Shown here one piece after another: positions 34,725 to 44,357 of a stretch of DNA of 64,000 bases (positions are counted from its first letter, which is position 1; each line of letters begins with the position of its first letter). The notes under the pieces are model-generated. The model searched no databases. It saw only the letters and a program-made list of their open reading frames with translations, and was not told the DNA's origin. This stretch comes from Pseudomonas sp. PB106 (GTDB lineage: Bacteria; Pseudomonadota; Gammaproteobacteria; Pseudomonadales; Pseudomonadaceae). Position numbers and translations under genes: made by a program. The stretch covers positions 32,522 to 96,521 of the forward strand of contig NZ_RWIM01000015.1 in NCBI RefSeq assembly GCF_009764645.1. The letters are read 5' to 3'.

Positions 34725-35222
34725 ATGGACACCATGACCGAGAACGACTATCTGATCGCCTGGGGCCTCTACGCCTTTGCCGCTGTGGGCTGCCTGTTGG
34801 TATGGATGCGCCTGACTACCTGGATGTGGCGCTGGTTGCGCGAGCCGCTGCGCGTGCTGATGGCGGTGTTGCTGTTCAGCCCGACCATCATTGACCCGGT
34901 GAAAGCCAAGGTTGCGCCGTCCATCGCCATCACTGCGCTGGACCTGGCCTTCAAGGTCGGCAACAACGCCTGGCGGGCGATTTCCGATCTGTTCATGTAC
35001 GGCATGATTGCGTTCGGCATTTACCTGATCTTCGTGCTGATTCGTTTCCCGATCGAACGCTCTTCCCGCGCCCGTCGTGAACAGGCCGAAGCCGCCAAAG
35101 CTGCAGCCCGCGCCGATGATCGCGACGACGATCAGCCCTTCGGCGGTGCCGGTGATGACCGTTACGGTCGCCCACCGGTGCCAAGTAATCCGCAGCGCAT
35201 GCGGGTCGAGCCGCGTCTGTAA
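34725..35222 (+). CDS. Conserved membrane protein of unknown function
   Basis: The 165-residue protein has three hydrophobic stretches (about 10-30, 40-60, 95-118) and a charged, low-complexity C-terminus (REQAEAAKAAARADDRDDDQ). Not recognised; placed just before the glutamine amidotransferase gene (15-base gap), so cotranscribed. The start is uncertain: ATG 34725 or 34734 (MTENDY), as no clear ribosome binding site precedes either. Confidence 0.65.
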   Translation: MDTMTENDYLIAWGLYAFAAVGCLLVWMRLTTWMWRWLREPLRVLMAVLLFSPTIIDPVKAKVAPSIAITALDLAFKVGNNAWRAISDLFMYGMIAFGIYLIFVLIRFPIERSSRARREQAEAAKAAARADDRDDDQPFGGAGDDRYGRPPVPSNPQRMRVEPRL

Positions 35223-35237
35223 CCCGAGAGTCCGCAC

Positions 35238-36014
35238 ATGTGTGAATTACTGGGCATGAGTGCCAACGTGCCGACCGATATCGTGTTCAGCTTCACCGGC
35301 CTGATGCAGCGCGGTGGGCGCACCGGCCCGCACCGCGACGGCTGGGGCATCGCGTTCTATGAAGGGCGTGGCTTGCGTCTGTTTCAGGACCCAGCCGCCA
35401 GTTGTGAGTCGGAAGTCGCCAATCTGGTGCAGCGTTATCCGATCAAGAGCGAAGTGGTCATCGGCCACATCCGTCAAGCCAACGTCGGCAAGGTCTGCCT
35501 GTCCAACACCCACCCGTTCGTCCGCGAACTGTGGGGCCGCAACTGGTGCTTCGCGCACAACGGCCAGCTCGCCGACTTCACCCCGATCAAGAGTTTCTAC
35601 CGCCCGGTCGGCGATACCGACAGCGAGGCGGCGTTCTGCGATTTGCTTAACCGCGTACGTGCAGCCTTTCCGGAACCGGTCGAAGTAGAAGAGTTGCTGC
35701 CGGATCTGGTCGCAGCCTGCGCCGAATACCGCAGCAAAGGCGTGTTCAACTGCCTGCTCAGCGATGGCGACTGGCTGTTCTGCTATTGCTCGACCAAACT
35801 CGCACAGATCACCCGGCGCGCACCGTTCGGCCCGGCGCGGCTCAAGGATGTCGACGTGATTGTCGATTTCCAGGCTGAAACCACGCCCAACGATGTGGTG
35901 ACGGTGATCGCCACCGAACCGTTGACCGAAAACGAAACCTGGACCCGCTACGAACCGGGCCAATGGAGCCTGTGGCGACGCGGCGAATGCGTCAGCCAAG
36001 GCAAGACCGAATAA
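35238..36014 (+). CDS. Class II glutamine amidotransferase, YafJ-like
   Basis: The 258-residue Ntn-hydrolase starts [10 protein letters not shown], so Cys2 is exposed after Met removal as the nucleophile. The [18 protein letters not shown] and [23 protein letters not shown] blocks are those of class II amidotransferases of the YafJ/EgtC type. There is no synthase domain fused, so it would work with a partner or as a glutaminase/amidase. Confidence 0.87.
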   Translation: MCELLGMSANVPTDIVFSFTGLMQRGGRTGPHRDGWGIAFYEGRGLRLFQDPAASCESEVANLVQRYPIKSEVVIGHIRQANVGKVCLSNTHPFVRELWGRNWCFAHNGQLADFTPIKSFYRPVGDTDSEAAFCDLLNRVRAAFPEPVEVEELLPDLVAACAEYRSKGVFNCLLSDGDWLFCYCSTKLAQITRRAPFGPARLKDVDVIVDFQAETTPNDVVTVIATEPLTENETWTRYEPGQWSLWRRGECVSQGKTE

Positions 36015-36026
36015 GGATTGCACCCC

Positions 36027-36569
36027 ATGTTGCTCAGTTATCTACGGCTGGTGTTGTTTGCGGCGGGCCTGTTGATCGGTGTCCAGGTGCCGGGGTTCAT
36101 CAACGATTACGCGAAACGGGTCGAGGCGCATCTGATCGAGGCGCAGACCGGTTTGCGCGGCTTCCAGGGCACTGCCGAACAGTTTTTCAAGGGCGATATG
36201 CAGGCGCTGGTGGCGCATTACCGTGCCAGTGAGGATCCGATTTTTCGCAGCGATGCCGACAGTCTGAACACCTTGCTTACACGTCAGCTTGCGCTGGATA
36301 AACAGTTCCAGGCGATGCAGGGGCCGTGGTATATCCGCTTCCTGCAAGTGGTGCTGGCGGCAGATCCGGACATTCGCAAGGAAACCTGGAACGGCTACAG
36401 CTATCAGATTCTGCTGACCCCGGAGGCGATGATCTGGGGCATGAGCGGCGCTTTGTTGCTGTCGTTCGGGATCGAATGCCTGTTCCGCCTGATCGACTGG
36501 GTGGTGCTCGGCGGCAAGCGTTTGCGCCAGAGCCGGCCGATTGAAGATCGCGACGTGCGCGGCCTCTAA
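36027..36569 (+). CDS. DUF2937-family membrane protein
   Basis: The 180-residue protein has an N-terminal helix ([19 protein letters not shown]), a helical periplasmic domain and a C-terminal helix ([19 protein letters not shown]), with an overall DUF2937 pattern. The function is unknown. AAGGA 9 bases upstream supports ATG 36027; its start is 12 bases after the amidotransferase stop. Confidence 0.7.
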   Translation: MLLSYLRLVLFAAGLLIGVQVPGFINDYAKRVEAHLIEAQTGLRGFQGTAEQFFKGDMQALVAHYRASEDPIFRSDADSLNTLLTRQLALDKQFQAMQGPWYIRFLQVVLAADPDIRKETWNGYSYQILLTPEAMIWGMSGALLLSFGIECLFRLIDWVVLGGKRLRQSRPIEDRDVRGL

Positions 36570-36583
36570 GATCAGCGCAGGAT

Positions 36584-36693
36584 GATCGTTCCCACGCTCT
36601 GCGTGGGAATGCCTCAACGGACGCTCCGCGTTCGGCTTGGAAGGGACGCGGAGCGTCCCGGGCTGCATTCCCACGCGGAGCGTGGGAACGATC
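36584..36693. repeat. Long palindromic repeat, GATCGTTCCCACGCTC type
   Basis: Outer arms GATCGTTCCCACGCTCTGCGTGGGAATGC and a facing GCATTCCCACGCGGAGCGTGGGAACGATC, with nested inner GGACGCTCCGCG/CGCGGAGCGTCC arms. It overlaps the end of the LysR gene by two bases: the reverse-complement TGA stop of that gene is at 36692-36694. Confidence 0.9.
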
Positions 36694-37606
36694 ACGCGGT
36701 AAGGGTGATGAAACCCTTGCCCACCTTCTGCGCATAATCCGCCAACACCTGCTGACACAACGTCACAATCTCTTCGACCCATTCCACGCCGACCCGCCAC
36801 GAGACCACCACCTGCAAATTCGGTGGCCGCTGATCAATCGCCAGTAAAGTCAGTTCCCCTCGCGCCAACTCCTCAGCCACCAACACCGGCGGTAGCACGC
36901 CAATACCAAATCCATCGCGCAACAACCGGGTGATCGCCGACACCGAGTTCACACAATTCAAGCGCGGCGCCAACACGCCGTTGGCCTGCATCAACGCCAA
37001 CAGATCCTGATGCGGCCGGGAGTTTTTCGAGTAGGTAATGATGCGTTCCTGCGCCAGTTCGGCGAGGTCGGCGTAGTCGCGGTTGTAGATCGAATTGCTG
37101 GCGACGATCCAGCCCAGCGGATGGCTGGCCAGTTCCAGACTGCGCACACTTTCATGGCGTACCAGATCGGTCTGCAGAACGATGTCGAGGAAACCTTTTT
37201 GCAGCTGATCGCAGAGGTTCAGCGAGGTATCTGCCACCAGCTCGATTTCCACCCGTGGATAAAGGTCGGTCATGTGCGCCACCAGTGGGCTTAGCCAGGT
37301 GTGAATCACCGTGTCCATCACGCCGATGCGCACGCGGCCAACCTTGCTCGAACGGGTCTCGATCGATTGCTTGAGCGCCGACATGGTGTCGAGCATCTGC
37401 TCGGCGTAGTCCAGCACTTTCAAGCCTTCGGGCGTCAGGCTGACGCCGCGTGAATCGCGTAAAAACAGCTTCACCCCCAGCTCGCCTTCCAGCACTGCAA
37501 TGCGGCTGGAAATCGACGCCTGGGTGGTGAACAGCTTGTCGGCGGTCAGGCGAAAACTCTTCAGGCGGGCGACCCAGACAAAGGTCTCGAGAAACTTCAG
37601 GTTCAT
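36692..37606 (-). CDS. LysR-type regulator of the pxp cluster
   Basis: The 304-residue LTTR has a helix-turn-helix near residues 17-40 ([22 protein letters not shown]) and a substrate-binding domain ([20 protein letters not shown]). ATG 37606 replaces an apparent TTG two codons earlier. It is divergent from the MFS gene with a 160-base promoter region, so it probably controls the MFS-pxpABC operon in response to 5-oxoproline or a related compound; this is inferred from position. Confidence 0.83.
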   Translation of the reverse strand: MNLKFLETFVWVARLKSFRLTADKLFTTQASISSRIAVLEGELGVKLFLRDSRGVSLTPEGLKVLDYAEQMLDTMSALKQSIETRSSKVGRVRIGVMDTVIHTWLSPLVAHMTDLYPRVEIELVADTSLNLCDQLQKGFLDIVLQTDLVRHESVRSLELASHPLGWIVASNSIYNRDYADLAELAQERIITYSKNSRPHQDLLALMQANGVLAPRLNCVNSVSAITRLLRDGFGIGVLPPVLVAEELARGELTLLAIDQRPPNLQVVVSWRVGVEWVEEIVTLCQQVLADYAQKVGKGFITLTA

Positions 37607-37766
37607 GGGCAAGGCTCGGGTGACAAATTTTTCTTATGGCTAAGGCGGGTTTTTATTCGTTGGACGCGAGAGGGCCGCGCGACGAAAAATCGACGCATGC
37701 GGTCCCCACGATAGGCGTCGTCGGGGCTACGAACAAGACCAATAAAAAAACCTGCGGAGATAAGCC

Positions 37767-39053
37767 ATGAGTGCTCCCGACACCCTTGAAGCATCCCCGG
37801 CAGCGGCGCGTCCCGGGCCGTTCGACTGGTATCGCAACATCAACCAGCAGGAGCGCCGCACGTTCTGGAGCTGCAAGATCGGCTACGGTCTGGACGGCAT
37901 GGACACGCAGATGCTCAGCTTCGTCGTGCCGACGCTGATTGCGATGTGGGGCATCACCACTGGCGAGGCCGGGCTGATTCACACCAGCACCTTGATTGCT
38001 TCAGCAATTGGCGGCTGGGTCGCCGGGATTCTTTCTGACCGCATCGGTCGTGTACGCACGTTGCAACTGACGGTGCTGTGGTTTGCCTTCTTCACTTTCC
38101 TCTGCGGTTTCGCGCAGAACTACGAACAACTGCTGATCGCTCGCACCTTGATGGGCTTCGGTTTCGGCGGCGAGTGGACCGCCGGCGCGGTGTTGATCGG
38201 CGAGGTGATCCGCGCCAAGGATCGCGGCAAAGCGGTGGGCATGGTGCAATCCGGGTGGGCGCTGGGTTGGGGGCTGACGGCGATTCTGTATGCGCTGCTG
38301 TTTTCCGTGTTGCCGCCGGAGGATGCCTGGCGCGCGCTGTTCATTCTCGGCATCGTGCCGGCGATTTTCGTGATTTTCGTCCGTCGACTGGTCAAGGATC
38401 CGGAGATCTATCGCGAAGCCAAGGCTCAGCAGACGCCGGAAAACCAATCGAAGTTCTACGAGATCTTCGCGCCCGGCATGCTCTTCACCACGTTCCGCGC
38501 TTCACTGCTGACCACTGGCGCCCTCGGTGGTTACTACGCGATCACGTCCTGGCTGCCGACCTTCCTGAAAAATGAACGCGGCTTGAGCGTGCTCGGCACT
38601 GGCGGGTATCTGGCGATGGTGATTGTCGGCTCCTACGTCGGTTACGTGATCAGCGCCTACCTGACCGATCTGCTCGGCCGGAAAAAGAACTTCATCCTGT
38701 TCGCGGTCGGCTCGTTCACCATCGTTCTGCTGTATACGCAACTGCCGGTCAGCAATGGCGTGATGCTGTGGCTGGGCTTCCCGCTGGGCTTCTTCGCCTC
38801 GGGGATCTTCAGCGGCATGGGCGCGTTTCTGACTGAGCTGTTTCCTACACGGATTCGCGGTTCGGGGCAGGGCTTTTGCTACAACATCGGTCGGGCACTG
38901 GCGGCATTGTTCCCGCTGCTGATCGGCCTGCTTAGCCAGAAAGTGCCATTGAGCGTCGGCATTGGCGCCTTTGCGGCGGTGTCTTACGGCGTGGTGATTA
39001 TCGCGGCGTTGAGCTTGCCGGAAACCCGTGGCAAGCAACTCGATGCGCAGTAA
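37767..39053 (+). CDS. MFS transporter, probably 5-oxoproline or related carboxylate uptake
   Basis: The 428-residue permease has 12 predicted helices and the MFS motifs GWVAGILSDRIGRVRTL (helix 2-3 loop) and GFGFGGEWTAGAVLIGE (helix 4-5), the pattern of the aromatic-acid/sialate-like MFS. It is the first gene of an operon with pxpA, B and C (62-base gap), so its most likely substrate is 5-oxoproline or a peptide-derived carboxylate. Substrate is an inference from context. Confidence 0.83.
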   Translation: MSAPDTLEASPAAARPGPFDWYRNINQQERRTFWSCKIGYGLDGMDTQMLSFVVPTLIAMWGITTGEAGLIHTSTLIASAIGGWVAGILSDRIGRVRTLQLTVLWFAFFTFLCGFAQNYEQLLIARTLMGFGFGGEWTAGAVLIGEVIRAKDRGKAVGMVQSGWALGWGLTAILYALLFSVLPPEDAWRALFILGIVPAIFVIFVRRLVKDPEIYREAKAQQTPENQSKFYEIFAPGMLFTTFRASLLTTGALGGYYAITSWLPTFLKNERGLSVLGTGGYLAMVIVGSYVGYVISAYLTDLLGRKKNFILFAVGSFTIVLLYTQLPVSNGVMLWLGFPLGFFASGIFSGMGAFLTELFPTRIRGSGQGFCYNIGRALAALFPLLIGLLSQKVPLSVGIGAFAAVSYGVVIIAALSLPETRGKQLDAQ

Positions 39054-39114
39054 CTGATAACCTGCGTTGCAAAGTCCTACAGATAAAAAGACAAGCCCTA
39101 CAGGAGTGTTCACC

Positions 39115-39867
39115 GTGAGCCGCCTGCTATTGAACTGCGACATTGGCGAGAGCTTCGGCAGCTGGACCATGGGTCTGGATGCCGAGGTCATGCCCTTCAT
39201 CGATTGCGCCAACGTCGCCTGTGGTTTCCACGCCGGCGACCCGAGCATCATGCGCAAGACCGTCAGCCTGGCCTTGAGCCACGGCGTACAGATTGGTGCA
39301 CACCCGGCCTATCAGGATCTGGTCGGCTTCGGTCGCCGCTCCATGGCGTATTCCGCGCAAGAGCTGCAAGACATCCTGCATTACCAGATCGGCGCCCTCG
39401 ACGGCATTTGCAAAGCGCAGGGCGGGCGGGTCAGTTACGTCAAACCCCACGGCGCGATGTACAACGACATGATGGCCAACCCAGCGCAATTGAGTGCGGT
39501 GATTCAAGCCGTAGCAGCTTACGATTGCAGTCTGCCGCTGATGTTGATGGCCACTCGCGACAACTCGGCCGCGCAGCAAATTGGTGATGAGTTCGGCGTG
39601 ACGTTGTGGTTCGAAGCCTTCGCCGACCGCGCCTACGACAGCGCTGGCAGACTGGTTTCGCGGCAACTGCCGGGGGCGGTGCATCACGATCCCGAAAAAA
39701 TCATCGAGCAAGCACTGACCATTGCCCGTGGCGACAACCTCACCGCCAGCGATGGCAGCGCCTTCCGTCTGCATGCCAACACCCTCTGCGTACACGGCGA
39801 CAACGCCAGTTCGGTGGCCGCCGTGCAGCGCATTCGCCACGCCTTGAATCAACAGAGCGCGTCATGA
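39115..39867 (+). CDS. pxpA: 5-oxoprolinase subunit PxpA (LamB/YcsF family)
   Basis: Part of the ATP-dependent prokaryotic 5-oxoprolinase that opens 5-oxoproline to glutamate. The 250-residue YcsF protein has NCDIGESFG near the N-terminus, and [17 protein letters not shown] and [15 protein letters not shown]. The GTG start at 39115 follows AGGAG. Its stop overlaps the ATG of pxpB (ATGA). Confidence 0.93.
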   Translation: MSRLLLNCDIGESFGSWTMGLDAEVMPFIDCANVACGFHAGDPSIMRKTVSLALSHGVQIGAHPAYQDLVGFGRRSMAYSAQELQDILHYQIGALDGICKAQGGRVSYVKPHGAMYNDMMANPAQLSAVIQAVAAYDCSLPLMLMATRDNSAAQQIGDEFGVTLWFEAFADRAYDSAGRLVSRQLPGAVHHDPEKIIEQALTIARGDNLTASDGSAFRLHANTLCVHGDNASSVAAVQRIRHALNQQSAS

Positions 39868-40568
39868 ATCCAAGGATTGAAGTGGTGGCACTGGATTGCC
39901 TGATGGTGCGTCTGTTCGATGAAATCGCTGAGGCCAACATGCCGTGGATGCTCGCCGCCAGCGAGCGTTTGCGTGCGGTGTTTGGCGCGCAATTGATCGA
40001 TCTGGTGCCGTCGTATACGACGCTGATGGTGCATTACGATTTGACGGTTTTGAGTCCGAATCAGGCGCGGGAATCGATTGCTGAGGCGCTGGTTGATTTG
40101 TCGCCCAATGCACATCGTTCGGGGGAGTGCCATGTGCTGCCGGTCTGGTATGACGTGAGCGTCGGGCCGGAACTGAGCTTGCTGGCCCAGCGCAGCGGGC
40201 TGGCGGTGGAGGAGGTGATTCGTCGCCACAGCGGCCGCGAATATCAGGTGTTTGCGCTCGGGTTCGCGCCGGGTTTTGCCTTTATGGGCTTGGTCGAAGA
40301 AGTTCTTGCGGCGCCGCGCTTGAATACCCCACGCAAGAAAGTCGCCGCTGGCAGTGTCGGAATTGCTGAACGGCAAACCGCTGCGTACCCCGTGGTATCT
40401 CCCGGCGGCTGGAATCTGATCGGCCGCACCCCGGCCAAATTGTTCGACCGCAACCGCGATGGCTACAGCCTGATGCAACCCGGCGATACGGTGCGCTTCG
40501 AAGCGGTCAGTCACGCCGAGTTCATCAATCTGGGCGGCGACGACACGCCATTGGAGGCGCAGGTATGA
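39864..40568 (+). CDS. pxpB: 5-oxoprolinase subunit PxpB
   Basis: The 234-residue protein has the KipI/allophanate hydrolase subunit 1 pattern, with [14 protein letters not shown] near residue 135 and the [13 protein letters not shown] block. Works with PxpC and PxpA. It starts on the pxpA stop codon and ends on the pxpC start (ATGA), so the three are translationally coupled. Confidence 0.93.
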   Translation: MNPRIEVVALDCLMVRLFDEIAEANMPWMLAASERLRAVFGAQLIDLVPSYTTLMVHYDLTVLSPNQARESIAEALVDLSPNAHRSGECHVLPVWYDVSVGPELSLLAQRSGLAVEEVIRRHSGREYQVFALGFAPGFAFMGLVEEVLAAPRLNTPRKKVAAGSVGIAERQTAAYPVVSPGGWNLIGRTPAKLFDRNRDGYSLMQPGDTVRFEAVSHAEFINLGGDDTPLEAQV

Positions 40569-41488
40569 GCCGACTGAGGATTGAAGCGAGTACGCCGCTG
40601 TGCCTGTTGCAGGATGCCGGACGATTCGGCGTGCGGCATCTGGGCGTGACCCAGGGCGGTGCGGCGGATTGGTGTTCGATGAGCTGGGCCAATTGGTTGC
40701 TGGGCAATGGGCTGGATGTACCGGTCGTCGAAATCACCCTTGGCGGCTTTACCGTGGTGGCTGACGAGGATTGTTTGTTGGCGTTGGCCGGGGCGGATCT
40801 CGGTGCGCAGGTCGACGGTCAGCCGTTGGCGCCGTGGTGCAGTTTCAAGTTGGGCAGAGGTCAGCGGTTGCAGTTCACGCAACCGTTGCTCGGCGCTCGG
40901 GCGTATCTGGCAGCGCCCGGTGGTTTTGCGGCGCCGATGGTATTGGGCAGCAGTGCCACAGTGGTGCGTGAAGAGCTCGGCGGGCTTGATGGCATGGGCT
41001 TGCCGCTGGCCAAGGGGTCGACCCTCAGTTATCACGGAGAATCGCTGTTGGTGCGGGAAGTGCCAGTGGCGCTGCGGCCGGATTTGAAGTCGCCTGCACC
41101 GCTGGATCTGGTGCTTGGTGCGCAGATCGGCCAGTTCAGCGGGCAGAGCGTGTTTGATGTGTTCAACAGTGCCTGGACGCTGGACAGTCGTGCGGATCGC
41201 ATGGGCATCCGCTTGTTGGGCAAGGCGTTGGAATATCAGGGCCAGCCGATGATTTCCGAGGGCATTCCGTTGGGCGCGGTGCAAGTGCCGCCGGACGGCC
41301 AGCCGATTGTGTTGCTCAATGATCGGCAGACGATTGGCGGGTATCCGCGACTGGGGGCGTTGACGCCGTTGGCGCTGGCGCGGTTAGCGCAGTGTCTGCC
41401 GGGCGCGCAGGTGCGGTTGCGGCCGGTGGTGCAAGATGTCGCGCATCGCGAGCACATCAAATATCTGCAGCGCTTCAGAAATAGCTAA
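40565..41488 (+). CDS. pxpC: 5-oxoprolinase subunit PxpC
   Basis: The 307-residue protein of the KipA/allophanate hydrolase subunit 2 family has LLQDAGRFGVRHLGVTQGGA at the N-terminus and SRADRMGIRLLG near residue 210, then LLNDRQTIGGYPRLG. Completes the PxpABC complex. A REP pair and a long palindromic repeat follow directly, which probably shape the 3' end of the operon mRNA. Confidence 0.93.
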   Translation: MSRLRIEASTPLCLLQDAGRFGVRHLGVTQGGAADWCSMSWANWLLGNGLDVPVVEITLGGFTVVADEDCLLALAGADLGAQVDGQPLAPWCSFKLGRGQRLQFTQPLLGARAYLAAPGGFAAPMVLGSSATVVREELGGLDGMGLPLAKGSTLSYHGESLLVREVPVALRPDLKSPAPLDLVLGAQIGQFSGQSVFDVFNSAWTLDSRADRMGIRLLGKALEYQGQPMISEGIPLGAVQVPPDGQPIVLLNDRQTIGGYPRLGALTPLALARLAQCLPGAQVRLRPVVQDVAHREHIKYLQRFRNS

Positions 41489-41491
41489 AAG

Positions 41492-41583
41492 CATCGCGGG
41501 CAAGCCCGCTCCCACAGTGTCCGAGTTGTACACGAAATTTATGTACACCACCGATACCTGTGGGAGCGGGCTTGCCCGCGATG
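41492..41583. repeat. REP-type inverted pair (GCGGGCAAGCCCGCTC type)
   Basis: CATCGCGGGCAAGCCCGCTCCCACA and its exact reverse complement, 25-base arms, right after pxpC. Confidence 0.93.
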
Positions 41584-41607
41584 GCGTCAGTACAGACGCA
41601 GCAGATT

Positions 41608-41710
41608 GATCGTTCCCACGCTCCGCGTGGGAATGCCGCCCGGGACGCTCCGCGTCTTTGTGACGCAGAGCGTCACTGGATGCGTTCCCACGCAGAGCGT
41701 GGGAACGATC
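41608..41710. repeat. Long palindromic repeat, GATCGTTCCCACGCTC type
   Basis: Second copy of the GATCGTTCCCACGC...GCGTGGGAACGATC element with nested inner arms, just downstream of the REP pair at 41492 and before the end of the vWA gene. Confidence 0.9.
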
Positions 41711-41716
41711 TGGTCG

Positions 41717-42895
41717 TCACTTGGAAAGAAACCGCATCCCTTCCTCAAGCCCACGCAGCGTCAACGGATACATCTGATCCTCGATCAAATCCCTGACGAT
41801 GTTCGTGGAAGAGGTATAGCCCCACGTATCCTTCGGATAGGGATTGATCCAGATGAGCTTCTTGTACTTCTCCATGAACCGTTGCATCCACACATAACCC
41901 GGCTCTTCGTTCCAGTGCTCGACACTGCCGCCGGCCTGGGTGATTTCATAGGGCGCCATGGCGGCGTCACCGATGAAGATCACCTTATAGTCGGCACCGT
42001 ACTTGTGCAGCAGATCCTGGGTCGAAGTGCGCTCCGAAGTGCGGCGCATGTTGTTCTTCCACACCGATTCGTAAACGAAGTTGTGGAAGTAGAAGTACTC
42101 CAGATGCTTGAACTCGGTCTTGCAGGCCGAGAACAGCTCCTCGCAGATCTTCACGTGCGCGTCCATCGAGCCGCCGATGTCAAACAGCAACAACAGCTTC
42201 ACCGTGTTGCGGCGCTCGGGACGCATCTGGATATTCAGCAGCCCGGCGTCTTTGGCGGTGTGGTCGATGGTGCCGTCGATGTCGAGTTCTTCTGCCGCGC
42301 CTTGGCGGGCGAATTTACGCAGGCGACGCAGCGCGACTTTGATGTTGCGCGTACCCAGTTCCACCGAGTCATCGAGGTTTTTGTACTCGCGTTGATCCCA
42401 GACTTTCACCGCTTTGCCCTGACGCTTGCCGGCATCGCCCACCCGAATGCCTTCCGGGTTGAAACCGCCGGAGCCAAACGGGCTGGTGCCGCCGGTGCCA
42501 ATCCATTTGTTGCCGCCGGCGTGGCGTTCCTGCTGTTCTTCGAGGCGTTTCTTGAACTCTTCGATCAGCTTGTCGAGACCGCCGAGGGACTGGATTTGCG
42601 CGCGTTCCTCGTCACTCAGCGAGCGTTCGAATTCCTTGCGCAACCAGTCTTCGGGAATCAGCGCCTGCAAGTGATCGTCGAGCTTCTCGAGGCCATTGAA
42701 GTAGGCGCCGAACGCGCGGTCGAACTTGTCGAAATGGCGTTCGTCCTTCACCAGAATCGCCCGCGCCAAGTAGTAGAACTCGTCCATGTCGGCGAAGGTC
42801 ACGCGCTGTTTCAGCGCGTTGATCAGGTCGAGCAACTCGCGCACCGATACCGGAACCTTGGCTGCACGCATTTCATTGAACAGGTTGAGCAGCAT
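41717..42895 (-). CDS. vWA-domain protein, CoxE-like
   Basis: The 392-residue protein has an N-terminal helical region and a von Willebrand A domain with an intact MIDAS motif FDIGGSMDAH near residue 240, and further metal residues in the FIGDAAMAPYE segment. It follows the MoxR gene 11 bases away on the same strand. MoxR AAA+ plus vWA pairs act as cofactor- or complex-assembly chaperones in several families; the client here is not evident from neighbours. Confidence 0.85.
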   Translation of the reverse strand: MLLNLFNEMRAAKVPVSVRELLDLINALKQRVTFADMDEFYYLARAILVKDERHFDKFDRAFGAYFNGLEKLDDHLQALIPEDWLRKEFERSLSDEERAQIQSLGGLDKLIEEFKKRLEEQQERHAGGNKWIGTGGTSPFGSGGFNPEGIRVGDAGKRQGKAVKVWDQREYKNLDDSVELGTRNIKVALRRLRKFARQGAAEELDIDGTIDHTAKDAGLLNIQMRPERRNTVKLLLLFDIGGSMDAHVKICEELFSACKTEFKHLEYFYFHNFVYESVWKNNMRRTSERTSTQDLLHKYGADYKVIFIGDAAMAPYEITQAGGSVEHWNEEPGYVWMQRFMEKYKKLIWINPYPKDTWGYTSSTNIVRDLIEDQMYPLTLRGLEEGMRFLSK

Positions 42896-42906
42896 GACGA
42901 TGGCCT

Positions 42907-43752
42907 TTATCGAGAGCCGCGACGGCTCATGAACGCCAGACGCTCAAGCAGTTGCACGTCCTGTTCGTTCTTGACCAAGGCACCGGCCAGCGGCGGGATG
43001 GCTTTGGTCGGATCACGTTCGCGCAGCACCGCTTCGCCAATATTGTCGGCCATCAGCAGTTTCAGCCAGTCGACCAGCTCGGAAGTCGACGGCTTCTTCT
43101 TCAGGCCCGGCACCTTGCGCACGTCGAAGAACACGTCCAGCGCTTCGCTGACCAGATCTTTCTTGATGTCCGGGTAATGCACGTCGACGATTTTCTGCAG
43201 GGTGGTGCGGTCGGGGAAGGCGATGTAGTGGAAGAAGCAACGGCGCAGGAAGGCGTCCGGCAGCTCTTTCTCGTTGTTGGACGTAATGATGATGATCGGA
43301 CGCTTCTTGGCCTTGATGGTCTCGTCGATCTCGTAAACGTAGAACTCCATCTTGTCGAGTTCTTGCAGCAAGTCGTTAGGGAACTCGATGTCGGCCTTGT
43401 CGATCTCGTCGATCAGCAGAATGACCCGCTCTTCAGACTCGAAAGCCTCCCAGAGCTTGCCTTTCTTCAGGTAGTTGCGCACGTCGTGGACTTTTTCGTT
43501 GCCCAGTTGCGAGTCGCGCAGACGGCTGACCGCATCGTACTCGTACAGGCCCTGATGGGCCTTGGTGGTGGACTTGATGTGCCAGGTGATCAGCTTGGCG
43601 CCGAACGACTCGGCCAGTTGCTCGGCGAGCATGGTCTTGCCGGTGCCTGGCTCGCCCTTGACCAGCAGCGGCCGCTCCAGGGTGATGGCGGCGTTGACCG
43701 CCAGCTTCAGGTCATCGGTGGCGACGTAGGCCTGGGTGCCTTCGAACTTCAT
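42907..43752 (-). CDS. MoxR-family AAA+ ATPase
   Basis: The 281-residue AAA+ protein has Walker A GEPGTGKT at residues 33-40, Walker B VILLIDEIDKAD near 110-121, and the sensor-1 region IIITSNNEKELPDAFLRRC near 155-172. It probably remodels a client together with the vWA protein downstream, as in other MoxR-vWA pairs. There is no obvious client in the window. Confidence 0.9.
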   Translation of the reverse strand: MKFEGTQAYVATDDLKLAVNAAITLERPLLVKGEPGTGKTMLAEQLAESFGAKLITWHIKSTTKAHQGLYEYDAVSRLRDSQLGNEKVHDVRNYLKKGKLWEAFESEERVILLIDEIDKADIEFPNDLLQELDKMEFYVYEIDETIKAKKRPIIIITSNNEKELPDAFLRRCFFHYIAFPDRTTLQKIVDVHYPDIKKDLVSEALDVFFDVRKVPGLKKKPSTSELVDWLKLLMADNIGEAVLRERDPTKAIPPLAGALVKNEQDVQLLERLAFMSRRGSR

Positions 43753-44051
43753 CTGCTAATCCTCGAACGGTAACGCCGACCTGAACGGGCAGGGCGGGGG
43801 CGAAATAATCGGATGCCCGACTATAACGCGCAGGCCGGTCGACTGTGAACGCAGACGGCTTATTCAGTCTCTGAATGGGGCGTCACATGTTGACTCAGTC
43901 TCGGCGGATGGCCAGTATTTTTACCTGATTGATTCGGCGATAGCCTCTGTGGACACGTCAGTACCTGCGGCAAAACTTTCTGTAGCCTGGAAGATTGATC
44001 CCGCTCGGTTGTGAAGCATGTCCCATTTCGCCCATTTGGAGGCGCTAAAAG
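43753..44051. other. Intergenic region before the DUF2442 gene
   Basis: About 300 bases with no clear gene. The last 90 bases become A+T-rich, matching the DUF2442 gene. A GGAGG at 44038-44042 is the ribosome binding site for the TTG at 44052. DUF2442 genes often follow a DUF4160 gene, but no intact or degraded DUF4160 frame could be recognised here. Confidence 0.4.
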
Positions 44052-44357
44052 TTGTTGCCTATGAAACGACCACGCTTATCAGCAGTTACTGCACATCCAG
44101 ATTGCCTATTGTCACTGACTTTTATCAATGGCCAGCAGGTGACGGTTGACCTGAGTCGAGACATCCATACTTATCCAGGACTAAATGCATTAGTCGATCC
44201 GAACATCTTCACTACAGCTCGTCTAGCAGATGATGGCTGGGCTGTTGAATGGCTGACCTCGGATATTCAAATAGGCGCAGACACTCTGTATCGGGATGCA
44301 TTTTTACCTCCAGACCCTAACCCGCATCCGGCTTGGGCCGCTCATACCGCGCACTGA
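44052..44357 (+). CDS. DUF2442 protein
   Basis: The 101-residue (from TTG 44052) protein has the DUF2442 pattern: PRLSAVTAHPDCLLSLTFING followed by VDLSRDIHTYPGL. The TTG at 44052 is 9 bases from GGAGG (44038-44042) and is better placed than the ATG at 44061. Base use is low G+C (27 of 60 bases in 44061-44120), unlike its neighbours. Its 3' end overlaps the DUF748 gene by 41 bases on the other strand. Such proteins often sit in two-gene modules; the partner is missing. Confidence 0.65.
   Translation: MLPMKRPRLSAVTAHPDCLLSLTFINGQQVTVDLSRDIHTYPGLNALVDPNIFTTARLADDGWAVEWLTSDIQIGADTLYRDAFLPPDPNPHPAWAAHTAH

Noticed and set aside
41606..43177. 523-residue open frame antisense to the vWA and moxR genes
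   Set aside because: Starts inside a palindromic repeat and crosses both genes; no homology, no plausible start site.
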